Position numbers and translations under genes: made by a program. Source: Henckelia pumila (Eukaryota; Streptophyta; Magnoliopsida; Lamiales; Gesneriaceae). From it: a stretch of DNA of 64,000 nt. Positions within the stretch are counted from its first letter, which is position 1. The number at the start of each line of letters is the position of its first letter. Under the pieces are notes generated by a model. It worked only from the letters and a program-made list of their open reading frames with translations, was not told where the DNA came from and ran no database searches. The stretch is taken from the NCBI RefSeq assembly GCF_033568475.1, contig NC_133123.1, positions 806,001 through 870,000 of the forward strand. The letters run 5' to 3'. This document shows, one piece after another, positions 38,042-49,787 of the stretch.

Positions 38042-41000
38042 CTATAGCCAACTAGTCATACTACGTAGACCCATTGCTTCGCGATGTTTGTCAAACAATG
38101 GTCCTGGCAAGGGCTTAGTAAGCGGATCAGCGATATTGTCTGCAGAGGCCACTCGTTCGACAGTGATGTCTCCTCTTTCCACAATCTCCCGGATGATGTG
38201 GTATTTCCTCAGTACGTGTTTGGATCTTTGATGAGACCTTGGTTCCTTTGCTTGAGCAACGGCACCCGTGTTGTCACAGTACACCAGGACTGGACCAACA
38301 AATTCAGGAATGACGCCCAACTCTTGGACGAACTTCCTCATCCAAACGGCCTCTTTAGCAGCAGCTGATGCTGCAATGTATTCAGCCTCAGTGGTGGAAT
38401 CCGCTGTGGTGTCCTGCTTGGAACTCTTCCAAGAGACAACACCGCCATTGAGCATGAACACAAATCCAGAGGTTGACTTCGAGTCATCCACGTCACTTTG
38501 GAAGCTAGAGTCGGTATAGCCTTCCAATTTCAGATCTCGTCCTCCATATACCATGAACATATTCTTAGTCCTTCGTAAGTACTTAAGAATGTCCTTCACG
38601 GCTTTCCAATGCATTTGACCAGGATTAGCCTGATATCTGCTCGTGACACTCAGAGCAAATGCTACATCCGGTCTGGTAGATATCATCCCATACATGATAC
38701 TACCTATAGCTGACGCATATGGTACATGTGTCATATTCTCTATCTCTGCATCAGTCTTGGGACACATAGACTTGGATAAAGAAACTCCATGACACATGGG
38801 TATATGTCCTCTCTTGGACCCATCCATTGAAAACCGTTTCAATATGGTGTCGATGTAGGTTGATTGAGTGAGTCCTATCATTCTCTTAGATCTATCTCTA
38901 TAGATCTGTATCCCAAGAATGTAGGATGCCTCACCCAAATCCTTCATCGAGAATCTACCTGATAACCATATCTTTGTTGACTGCAACATCCCTACATCAT
39001 TCCCAATGAGTAGGATGTCATCAACATAAAGTACTAAGAATGTCACAGCATCCTTAACTACTTTCTTGTACACGCACGGTTCCTCCGGGTTCTTGATGAA
39101 ACCAAAATCTTTTATTGTTTCATCAAATTTCTGGTTCCAACTTCTTGATGCTTGTTTTAGACCATAAATTGATCTCTGAAGCTTGCATACCTTATGCTCG
39201 CTTCCCATGGATGTGAACCCCTCCGGTTGCTTCATATAGATTTCTTCCTTAATGTCTCCATTAAGAAAAGCAGTCTTCACATCCATTTGCCATATCTCAT
39301 AGTCATACCATGCAGCTATGGCAATAAGGATTCTTATGGACTTGAACATTGCAACTGGTGAAAAGGTTTCATCATAGTCAACTCCTTGTCTTTGAGTGTA
39401 ACCTTTCGCCACCAATCGCGCCTTGTAGGTCAATACCTTACCATCAGGCCCAAGCTTTCTCTTGTAGATCCATTTACACCCTATTGGAACAATTCCATCA
39501 GGAGGATCTACTAAAGACCAAACTTGGTTTGTATGCATTGAATCCAATTCAGACTGCATAGCTTCAAGCCATAAATTTGAATCCGCATCAGAAATTGCTT
39601 CCTTGAAGTTTCTTGGATCACATCCAATGTCGGGTTCATCTTGATCCCCTTCAAGAAGAAGACCATATCGAACAGGAGGTCTAGAAGTCCTCTCGGATCT
39701 TCTAGGTTCAGGCGTGTCCAGTAATGGTTCCTGAGGCGTAGGATCGTTATTTTGTATTTCGGGTTCTTCTCGAACTTCTTCGAGTTCCATCATCTCGCCT
39801 TTCTTATCCAATAAGAACTCCTTCTCCAAGAAGGTGGCATTCCTAGAAACAAACACCTTTGTTTCAGCAGGATAATAGAAATAATATCCGATTGAATTCT
39901 TCGGATACCCTACAAAATAACATAAGCTGGATCGACTATCCAACTTATCTCCCACTGTCTGCTTCACGTAAGCAGGACATCCCCAAATCCTTAAGTACGA
40001 ATACTTAGGAGCTTTGCCATTCCATAACTCGTATGGTGTTTTGTCCACTGCTTTAGTGTGGACGTTGTTCAACAACAATACCGCCGTTTCAAGCGCATAG
40101 CCCCAAAACGAAGGTGGAAGCTCAGTGAAGCTCATCATGGATCGAACCATGTCCAACAAAGTTCGATTACGACGCTCCGATACACCATTAAGCTGTGGTG
40201 TCATAGGAGGAGTCCACTGAGAGAGAATCCCATTCTCTTTTAGATAGTCCAAAAAATCGGTACTTAAGTATTCTCCACCTCGATCCGATCGAAGTGCTTT
40301 AATAATTTTACCTAGCTTATTTTCTACTTCAGCCTTGAATTCTTTGAACTTTTCAAATGCTTCATACTTATATTTCATTAAATATAAATACCCATACCTT
40401 GAATAATCATCAGTAAAGGTAATGAAGTAGGTGTGTCCATGTTGAGTCCCAACTCTAAATGGACCACAAACATCTGTATGGATCAAATCCAACAGATTTT
40501 GACTACGCTCAGGTTTCCCCTTAAAAGGAGATTTAGTCATTTTCCCTTTTAGGCAGGATTCACAAGTAGGTAGAGAGTTAATATCAGACATATCAAACAT
40601 GCCCTCTCCCACTAGCTTGTTCATCCTCCTTGAGGAAATATGACCTAGTCTAGCGTGCCAAAGGTTTGCCGGTTTTGACTATCGATTTTCCTTTTGTTTG
40701 TTGTCGCCGGTTTATCAACATAATTTATTGGAACGTCTTTTAGTTTTAAGTTGTATAGATCGTTTTCAAGTTGTCCATTTCCAATCAAACATTCATTCTT
40801 GTAAATATTGCAAATCCCATTCACAAAATTGCAAGAATAACCATCTCTATCTAGCATAGAAACAGAAATAATGTTTTTAATTAAATCCGGAACAAATAAA
40901 ACATCTCTTAAAAATAACTTAAAACCGTTCTGCAAAATTAAACAAACATCTCCAATGGCTGTAGCTTCAACTCTGGAACCATTCCCGAGCCTCAGCTGGG

Positions 41001-41955
41001 TCTCACCCATTCTAAGCCTGCGACTTCTTGTCATCACCTGCAAATCATTGCAAATGTGAGATCCACATCCGGTATCCAATACCCAAGAAGTAGTATTAAG
41101 TGAAATGTTTATTTCAATATAGAACATACCCTTTGCAGTTCCCAACTGCTCTAGATATTCCTTGCAGTTGCGCTTCCAATGACCGGGCTTCTTGCAGTAA
41201 TGACAAACATCCTTGGATTTTCCATTGTTTGAAGCCTTTGTCTTGTGCTTCTTCTCGGGTTCGACTTTCTTGGGTGGGGCAGAACGTTTCTTACCCTTCG
41301 TACTTGGCCCCTTCTTAGCAGAAGATGAGGAGCCCACCAAGAAAGCTGGTTTATCCTTCTTTAGTGTGGATTCATATGTCACAAGCATATTGACCATCTC
41401 TTCAAGGGTGGCCTCTATCTTGTTCATATTAAAATTTACCACAAATCCGTCAAACGAAGAAGGAAGAGACAGAAGCAGTAAATCCACGTTGAGTTCATGC
41501 TCCAACACCAAATCAAGAGTTGCTAACTTCTGTATGAGCCAAATCACTCGTACCCCATGATCACGGACCGAAGTCCCTTCACGCATGCGACACGTCATTA
41601 GCTCCTTAACAGTAGCGAACCTTTCAGCCCTCGATTGAGCCCCAAAAAGTTCCTTGAGTTGAGCGTGAATGTCAGCAGCATTCACGGTGTCCTCAAATCG
41701 CCTCTGGAGTTCATCAGACATCGAGGCTTGCATATAGCATTTGGTCTTGATGTCATGGTCCCACCATGCATCAAGTTTGGCCAATTCCTCCGGACTTACG
41801 TCAGCTGGTGCTTCCTTCGGAGGTGATTTCTCTAACACGTAGAGCATCTTCTCCGAAGTCAAGACAATCTTCAACTTCCGGAACCATTCCGTATAGTTTG
41901 CGCCAGTCAACTTGTTTTGTTCGAGGATCGAGAATAATGGATTACGCGAATTCAT
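38042..41955 (-). pseudogene. Copia gag-protease-integrase-RT-RNase H coding region (fossil)
   Basis: On minus, Gag comes first with CHYCKKPGHWKRNC, then a protease with LDTGCGSHICN, integrase with SDRGGEY and the family-typical TPPMTPQLNGVSERRNRTL, reverse transcriptase with LYVDDILLIG, and RNase H with DNTGAVAQAKEP. Order and content are those of Ty1/copia, in which one Gag-Pol frame is usual. Here the region is carried by two long open frames, so it is broken about once and otherwise well preserved. Confidence 0.93.
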
Positions 41956-42145
41956 TGTATGAAATACTGAAAAGAAAAACAGACATATATCAATGATTGT
42001 TTAAGCAATTTACTAAGACATAAAATAGGCAAATTTAATTTTATGAATCTCACTCCCACTATTTTAACGATTTCACTACCCTCTAGTGAAAACGGGAAAC
42101 TTTTTCCTTAGTGAGAACATGGAGTCCAATTGACAAACTTATGGT

Positions 42146-42436
42146 CCCGAATAATATCAGCCAACCATAATTCTCAAAAGGTAGAGCCCAATTGCTTCCA
42201 AAGCAACCCCCATGTATTTACCTCATGTCCAATAAGGGCCCAATAATATGACGCCGTTTATAGTGACATGTCAAGATGACCCATCAATATTAAGTTGTGA
42301 TGGACGGTCGCCATGTGGATCCCCCAATAATATGAGCCGATCCCATGGGAGTTCCACCCAACTTACAACATGTGTCGATCCAATGTACAGCTTTCCGACG
42401 GACGGGCCCCCCCCAATAATATGAGCCGGACCGTAT
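42146..42436 (-). repeat. Spaced repeats with a CCCAATAATATGAGCCG core in the copia leader
   Basis: The motif CCNAATAATAT followed by a GCCG- or GCC-type end occurs four times, at about 42147, 42239, 42323 and 42412, with spacings of 92, 84 and 89 bases. The sequence between the cores is only loosely similar. All lie in the non-coding leader between the primer-binding site and gag. Confidence 0.75.
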
Positions 42437-43484
42437 CCGCGGGTAGCATCACATACATTGACCGTTGATGGAAGGTAGGAACATTTAAACAAATTTAAAT
42501 TTCCTTTATTTATCTTGATATCAATTTTAAATCATATTTAAAATGAGGGATTTTTAATTATGAAAATTTGTCTCATCATTTTTCAATTTATTGTATGCTT
42601 GCCGGATTCATACAATTATGTCTAAAACATGCATACAATCATAATATCATATTATATATAGGATGATCGATTCCATTTCTAATTGACTCGTGGTTGCCAA
42701 TCACGAGTCTTAGTCCAATCCTAGGTAATATGCAGTATGCAATGCAATCCTATTACATTAGCTTCCAATTTACATTTTTTCGTCTTTATTGTCTGCTGGG
42801 CCCACCATCTTCAAATCTTGATCTCCCACTAAATCTAATGTATTTACAATAAATAGCAATGACAAGTAGGGGATACATTTTAGGGGTGAGAACGGGCCAT
42901 AAACCAAGCCCACTTTTATTACATATGACATTCATATTGGGCCATAAACCAGGCCCACTAATAAAACCAACAACAATAAAACAAATGTAAATTCCTAACA
43001 TACACCTACAAAATTGGTCATGGCAATCGATCATCCTTATCCAATAACATTTAATTCAAAATTAATTTATTGGATATCATGCATATGACAATTTAAATTT
43101 AAACAGGATAAAATCATATTTTATATATAAAATCATATTTTACATATAAAATCATATTTTACCTTTTATTAAATAAAATCATATTTTATCTACAGAATCT
43201 AATTTTATAGATAAAATCATATTTTACTTAATATATACATAAGATCAAATCTTATCATCAATTGTACCAAAAATAATTGATTTCAAAATTCAATTTAAGG
43301 ATAAAATATTAAAATTTTCCAAAAATTCAAATTTATCCAAAAATCAATTTTAAAATTTTCGGACTCGAACAATTCGATCCGATGCCTCGTGAACCAATCA
43401 AAAACAATTTTTGACCGGACCAAAAATAAAATTTTAACACATTAAAATTAATTTAAATAAAAAAAATAATTTTTCCCGCGGGCC

Positions 43485-43645
43485 GCCCGGGATACTCCCG
43501 GGCCTGCCCGCACCCGTGGGCGCGGGCCGGGGCAGCGCCGAGCGCTGCCCTGGCGGCGCTGTGCGCCCCCTTTGGGCGGCGCCGTGCGCCGCCCGGGGCA
43601 GCGACCGTCGCTGCCCCACCGGGCAGCGATCCAATCGCTGCCCGG
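43485..43645 (-). repeat. GC-rich array of perfect hairpins in the copia 5-prime leader
   Basis: Perfect inverted repeats with 3-base loops: arms GGGCAGCGC (43530-43550), GGGCGGCGC (43574-43594), GGGGCAGCGA (43595-43617) and CCGGGCAGCGAT (43619-43645). A further unit at 43552-43570 has one arm mismatch. Two more hairpins precede them: GCCCGGG with a 5-base loop (43485-43503) and GCCCGC/GCGGGC arms (43506-43527). Unit starts fall about 22 bases apart. The array lies about 115 bases inside the primer-binding site in an otherwise AT-rich leader. Confidence 0.93.
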
Positions 43646-43759
43646 GTTTTGCCCGAAATTTTTTTTTTTTATTTAAAATATTTATTTTGTTTTTAAAAAA
43701 AACAAGACTCAAAAATTTTTGTACAATCGATTAATTTAATCGTTTGATCTGAGCAACCT

Positions 43760-43772
43760 GGCTCTGATACCA
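43760..43772 (-). promoter_or_regulatory. Copia primer-binding site
   Basis: On minus the sequence TGGTATCAGAGCC begins one base after the LTR end. It is the standard plant Ty1/copia site complementary to the 3-prime end of initiator tRNA-Met. Confidence 0.93.
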
Positions 43773-43773
43773 C

Positions 43774-45639
43774 TGTTGGGTAACTGGCGTTCAGATCAAT
43801 CACGATTGATACCCGGTGCAGCGGAAGTTTAAAATATTTAGTATGGAACAATTCCATAGTGTGGGTATCAACCATACGATTAAATTATTTGTGTGTGTAA
43901 AATTAAATAACTATTATTAAATTTTACCTTCAATCTCGAAGCGAGATTATTGGACACCACACAGATTTCTCTGCGCTTCTTGTATCTCCCTGGAACTGAT
44001 GAACAAGCTTTCCTTCAATCAGGTCCACGAATGGAGGTTTAATCCCTCTGATAGATTGCACTAGAAAATCTATCAGAAGTTTTCTGCGAAGAGAATAACG
44101 AATTTGATTCGCTAATCCTGTCTGCAATTCAAAATCACAGACCGGAAAATCTCTGACAGAGAGAGGGAGGGGCGGCCGAATTTCTAGAGAGAGCTAGGGT
44201 TTTTTTTTTCGAAAACTGTCTCTCAAAATTATGACCAACTGTTGTGTAATTTCTGTACTGCAATAACTTATTTATAATGCAGGCCACTAACACCTTAGGG
44301 CCCATTAGTCATAAGTTGAGGCCCGACAAGCAAAGCCCGCATGTTCAGAAATTAATATAAAATTCATCGTGACTTCGATTGATAAACCGATTTTACCAAT
44401 GTGCACAGAAACCATTTCTGCACATTTTAAAGTCAAGATAAATTTTCCTGAATCCGAATTCAGTGGTTTCCAAAAATGTACATCCCTATGTCATTTTAGG
44501 AAATCCTACTCCCTTACTCTTATTTAAGAAGTCCAACTTCTTTATTCATTAAATTTAACTCTTTAAATTTAACTATCTCAACGGGGATTAAAACTCCATT
44601 ACACTGTGTGACCCTCAATGGTTCAGGGATACAGCTAGCCGTGGGCTCACAACTCCTTGTGACTCGGAACAACGATTTCCGACTTGCCCAACGAATCATG
44701 GTAAAGCGCCTAGCAACATCGCCCCATGATTCCCTAGGTATCACTGATAGTGCCTACAAGAACCAGTAGATTTTGGTTAGCGTACAGTACGGTCCCTTCA
44801 TCCATATATCCCGATCGAATCAACAACCATTGGTATATCGAGAGTCGCTCAAGATTCGATAACTATGCAATACATCTTGAAGATCAAATTAGTGACATCG
44901 CATGTGCTACTAAGAAACCATTTCTTAAATCACATCAAGTACTCTGGCCAGAGATTCGTCACACTAATATCTCCTCAGATCGCATAGGATATCCACACTC
45001 GCAAGTATGTGGTGAATCCTTGACAACAATGCATCGACTCCTATATGTGTTGTAACTGTACCCAATCCCGACACCTGATGACCCCCATAGAGTCGGTAAA
45101 CGAGTCAAAGCACAGTACTAGCATATAGAGTCTCCAAGATGTTTCAAGTAGTAAGGACTAATGGTGTACAACCAAAACCGCGGACTTTATCCACTCGATA
45201 AGTGATAACCACTTGGAAAGTCCGAATAGGGTAGTTCGATTATTCATCCTATGAATATCCATTTGCATGCTTCGAACATCTCCATGTTCCCTACCAATGA
45301 AACGTGGTACTCCGCATCGCAAAGCTAGTCTCAAACTCGAGCGATCCTTATCCTTATTATCGGACGGCTCAATCGACTAGGAACAGTTTAGAATATACAG
45401 TGACTATAAGATGTATTTCATGATAGACATCCCCATGTTCTACCACATCTTACATACACTATAGTATATTCAAGGTCTTTATCAAAACAACAATAGTATA
45501 TCACAATATAACAATATGAAGAAAGATAAAGTCATTGCCATTAATAAAAGTGTAAATTACATTAAACAAAAGATCGTTTGTACAAAGAGTCTTCAAAGCC
45601 CATAGCCACAAGTTGGCTCACTGGGCACCCACTCTTTCA
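43774..45639 (-). repeat. Copia LTR, right copy (5-prime LTR)
   Basis: 1866 bp, near-identical to the left copy. It holds the promoter of the minus-strand element. Its outer edge abuts the interrupted integrase sequence of the gypsy element. Confidence 0.95.
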
Positions 45640-48600
45640 GAAGTGGCTGTACTTAGATAAACGATCCACTACCACCATCAACACCTCGTACCCCTTGGAT
45701 TTGGGCAACCCCACAATAAAATCCATAGAAATGTCTTCCCATATAGCCCCAGGAATAGGTAGGGGCTGCAATAATCCTGCCGGGCTCATTGCTTGATACT
45801 TCTGTGTTTGACAAATCTCACACGCTGCCACCATCCGCAACACGTCTTTTTTAATCCCCACCCAATAAAAATTGCTAGCTACCCGCTTCAGTGTTCGCAC
45901 AGCACCTGAATGTCCTCCCGTTGGGGTTATGTGGCACTCCTCCAATAGCTTGTGTGCCCATGTCGACCCTTTTGGGATCACTAATCTGCCCTTGTGTAGT
46001 AAACATCCATTAACCAGCGAATAAGGGCCAGTGCTCCCGTTGTTTATTATTATCTTGTGAATGACTTGTTGCAAACTAGGATCCTTGTTTACCGCGTTCT
46101 TCAACTCATCAATTTCTGCCCAGAGTAGTACTGAGATGATGTTCAATTCAGCAGCCTCGTCCCTTCTAGACAACGCGTCGGCTGCCCCATTTTGCACTCC
46201 TGCTTTATATTTGATCTCAAACTTATACCCCATTAATTTAGCTAACCAATGCTGCTGATTCGGGGTGGTAATGCGCTGTTGTAAAAGGTGTTTAAGTGAT
46301 TTATGGTCGGTCATTACGATAAACCTCCGACCCAACAGATAGGGGCGCCAGTGTTGTATAGCCAACACTAGGGCCATCATTTCTTTCTCATAGGTAGATT
46401 TAGCTAATGCCCTTTCGGCCAACGCCTTGCTAAAATATGCGACGGGCCTGCCTTCTTGAGATAAAACCTCCCCGATTCCTCTTCCCGATGCATCACATTC
46501 GATCACAAAATCTTGGCTGAAATCTGGTAGTTTCAATATAGGAGTTGTGCTCAACAGTCTCTTAAGTTGCTCAAAAGCCTTCTCTGCCCCTTCATTCCAC
46601 CCAAATTTATTTTTCTGCAGCAATTCTGTCAGCGGTTTTGCGATCTTGCCATAATCACGGATGAATTTCCGATAATACCCCGTCAAACCCAAAAAGCCCC
46701 GAACCGCTTTTACATTCATAGGCCTCGGCCACAACTGAACACTGTCAACCTTGCGAGGATCCACTGCCACCCCTTCCGCAGAAAGAATATGTCCCAAATA
46801 ATCTATCTTTCGGACCCCAAAACTGCATTTCTTTTTATTTAACAGTAATTTTTTGTTGAACAGTACGTAGAGAATTACTTGAAGGTGATACAAGTGCTCG
46901 TCCCACCCTTTACTGTAGATGAGGATGTCGTCAAAGAACACTAGTACAAACTTCCTCAGATAAGGCCGCAACACATCGTTCATTGTGGCTTGAAAGGTCG
47001 AGGGTGCGTTTGTTAACCCAAAAGGCATTACGAGAAACTCGTAATGTCCCATATGTGTCCGAAAGGCAGTCTTGGGTACATCTTCGGGTTGTACCCTAAT
47101 TTGGTGGTACCCCGACCTCAAATCCAATTTGGAAAAATACACCGCACCGTACAACTCATCCAACAGCTCATCAATGACTGGTATTGGGTACTTATCTGGA
47201 ATTGTGATCTCATTTAAAGCCTGATAATCCACGCAAAATCTCCAACTCCCATCTTTTTTTTTAACCAATATGAATGGGCTCGAGTAAGGACTACAACTAG
47301 GTTGTATCACCCCTGCTGCTAACATCTCGGCCACTAACTTTTCAATTTCATCTTTTTGCCGGTGAGCGTACCTATAAGGTCTCACTTGGATCGGACCACA
47401 CCCCTCTTTAATCGTGATTGCATGGCTATGATTTCTCTCCGGTGGCAGTCCCTGTGGACTCTCAAATACCCCTCCGAACTGTCCCAGGATACTTCGTAAA
47501 TTTGGAGGTTGTGACATTTCCCCATCTTCATTGTTCTCCCCTGCATTCGTTTGATTAATCGAAAGCAGAGCCGCACAAAACTCTATCCCTACCGTTTTCA
47601 CAAGGGAACGAAAGGAAACCAGGGACCGTTGCAAAGTAGGATCCCCATGCAGCACTACTTCCTCTCCAGCCTTCACAAAAGTCATCCGCATTTTACCCCA
47701 ATCGACTTTTACCTCCCCTAAAGTTCGCAGCCAATCAACACCCAAAATCACATCGACTCCCCCCAATTCAAACAAGTACCCAACAAGATCTAATTGGCAT
47801 ACCCCGAGATTCAAGCCAAGATTTGGGCAGACCCCTTGACACGATAGCCTGCACCTATCCCCCAAGAATACCCCGAATTTCACAGACTCGTCTACCTTCA
47901 AGCCCAACTTCTCAACTAAGGTTTTTGATACAAAGTTATGGCTAGCGCCACTGTCGATCATCACTATCACCTCTTTTTTCCCAATCCAGCCTCTTAATTT
48001 CATCGTTTGGGGGTGAGAGATTCCACCCACCGCAAATAACGGCAATTCCAGTGTGCTGTATTCTTTGATGGGCTCTCCTTTGATCTCACCTTCTTCAAAA
48101 AAACCTTGCTCTCCTTCTGACTTTTCTTCCTCCTCCACTTCGTCCTCTGCTAGTAACGTCACCCGTAGAGATTTGTGAGGACATTTATGGAGTGGGTGAA
48201 AAGGCTCACCACACCAGAAACACAAACCCTTCTCTCGACGATGCATTTATTCTTGGTGGGAGACAATTTTTCCATCTCGCGGTGTTTGATTCTCTCCCCG
48301 ACCTCCGCTATTTCGATCTACGGCATAATTTCCACCAGCCCATCTCGCTGGCCGTATAATTAGGGGACTCACAAGGTTTTGGGCCCTAGAATTGGAGTAA
48401 TTGGCTCCTTTCTCACCTTTTGGGCCGACCTCACTGGTTGGGCCGAACAAAGAATTGTGCTTATATTTTTCACTGTCACTTCTCCCAGTTCTCAGCGTCG
48501 ATCCATACCCCTGATCATGTCCCCTACCTCCCCGATGGCCTATCACCGAATACCATGACCTAGAGGAGCCCTGATAACCGACGAGCTCTTCCTCAATCGC

Positions 48601-49350
48601 CCGAGCTAAATCCATGGCTCTCATAATTGTTCTTGGTTCATGAATCCCTATGCGGCGGTGGATCTCCTCCCTTAACCTACTAAGGAAGTAACCCAGACAT
48701 TGCTCCTCTGGAAGATCACCTACTTGCGCCAGAAGCACTTCGAATTGTTCAATGTAAGTCTCCAGCGGTTGATCATCCTGTCGCAGCGAGGATAACAACA
48801 CAAATGGATTAGCTGCTTTTCTGCCCCCATAACGTTTAATCAACTCCTCTGCAAATCTGTCCCAGTCCATGCTCGGGATTTTCTGTCGAAGCCACTGGAA
48901 CCAATGATATGCAGGACCCTCCATATGAATGTGAGCCAACCGTAGACGATTATGCATTGGTGTCCCATGTAGTTCGAAGTATTGCTCAGCCCTTCCCAAC
49001 CATCCTCTAGGGTCAACACCATCGAAGCCAGGTATGTCAACCCGCTTCAACGCCTGTCTCATTTCATCGTCTTGGTAATATTTTTTTTCTTCTCGATACG
49101 GCTCTCGTCCTCCACCTCCCATAGAACCGCCGCCCATCTCCTCGTTCTTTCCTCCCTCTGTCTAAAACGGATCCTCTGAATCTCCTTTCACCTTGCCGAA
49201 CACCCACTGTTCCATTTTCGCCTGGGTAGCAAACATTTTTGCCTGAGACTCGGCGAAGCTGGCTACTGCCTTGGTGAGTGTATTGATTGCCTCCTGCATC
49301 TCATTCACCGTCTTCTCCAGTACTTCCACTTTTACTTCCGATCGCGTCAT
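45640..49350 (-). pseudogene. Gypsy element: gag, protease, RT, RNase H and integrase N-terminal half (fossil)
   Basis: Reading on minus from the right: a gag capsid-like region (VDPRGWLGRAEQYFELHG), the knuckle CFWCGEPFHPLHKC, an aspartic protease with VMIDSGASHNFV, reverse transcriptase with VKKKDGSWRFCVDYQALN and FFDDILIYS, RNase H with VIECDASGRGIGEVLS, and the integrase zinc-binding region with HSGAVRTL and CEICQTQKYQ. Domain order with integrase after RNase H is that of Ty3/gypsy. The region is broken in places and ends where the copia element is inserted. Confidence 0.93.
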
Positions 49351-49392
49351 GGCTATATTTTTCTCGATCGGATCCGGCAGGTCGGACCAAAT

Positions 49393-49703
49393 TGTTAGGC
49401 TGGTTTATGCAAACTGATAGTATCTTCCCAACAACACACAATAAAACAGTAAAGGAAAATGAGAAATATATTTGATATTGCTATCAAATCCCCAGAGAAC
49501 TCTCTGTATATTCCCTAGCAATGCTAGTACAAAATAAACACGATGATATCAAAATCATTTCTAACTAACTCCTTCACTCCCTGCCCTATAATATTCCCTC
49601 ATCCCACGTGCATTCTTAATGGACCATTTAATTGGGCCTCTTGTGCCTTCTGGTGTATACATATTTTATTTTGGGCTTAGGATTCTCATCCAGGCCTCTA
49701 ACA
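49393..49703 (-). repeat. Gypsy LTR, right copy (5-prime LTR)
   Basis: 311 bp, TGTTAG...CTAACA. Just inside it on minus is TTTGGTCCGACCTGCC, in the place of a primer-binding site. I could not match it to a specific tRNA from memory. Confidence 0.95.
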
Positions 49704-49787
49704 TTTTTCTCTCATTGTACTTGTGGAAGCTGTTTCTTCTTATTATTTTGTTTCTTTGAAAATTGATGTAATTTAATTGAAATTTAG

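Larger units (their letters stand above)
36161..45639 (-). mobile_element. Ty1/copia retrotransposon, Angela/BARE-like, nested in the gypsy integrase region (fossil)
   Basis: LTRs at 36161-38027 (1867 bp) and 43774-45639 (1866 bp) differ at about six bases and one homopolymer length (about 0.3 percent). A 4-bp GAAG repeats on both outer sides and may be 5 bp, because the last LTR base is ambiguous. The primer-binding site TGGTATCAGAGCC, complementary to initiator tRNA-Met, lies just inside the right LTR. A 1.8-kb leader, gag with a CCHC knuckle, protease, integrase, reverse transcriptase and RNase H follow on minus, then a purine tract next to the left LTR. LTR length and Pol sequence match the Angela/BARE lineage. 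It is nearly whole, with about one break. The age is very roughly 0.1 million years on the same assumed rate as the host element. Confidence 0.94.
34869..49703 (-). mobile_element. Ty3/gypsy chromovirus-type LTR retrotransposon, broken, holding a nested copia element (fossil)
   Basis: The LTRs at 34869-35179 and 49393-49703 are both 311 bp, run TGTTAG...CTAACA and differ at 5 sites (about 1.6 percent). The flanking 5-mers are TTCTT on the left and TTTTT on the right, an imperfect target duplication. Reading on minus, a zinc-knuckle gag, aspartic protease, reverse transcriptase, RNase H and integrase are followed by a chromodomain-like segment and a purine tract (about 35180-35195) before the 3-prime LTR. 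Short LTRs plus a chromodomain suggest the Reina-like group. The coding part is broken, by about three or four small lesions in addition to the 9.5-kb copia insertion. At a grass-derived rate of 1.3e-8 per site per year the LTR difference means very roughly 0.6 million years. Confidence 0.93.

Noticed and set aside
43574-43645. CRISPR-like array of palindromic repeats
   Set aside because: Units are contiguous hairpins without unique spacers, inside a plant retrotransposon leader.
43516-43734. Plus and minus frames through the GC-rich copia leader
   Set aside because: They arise because the hairpin array has few stop codons; the translations are repetitive Arg/Pro/Gly/Ala sequence without domains.
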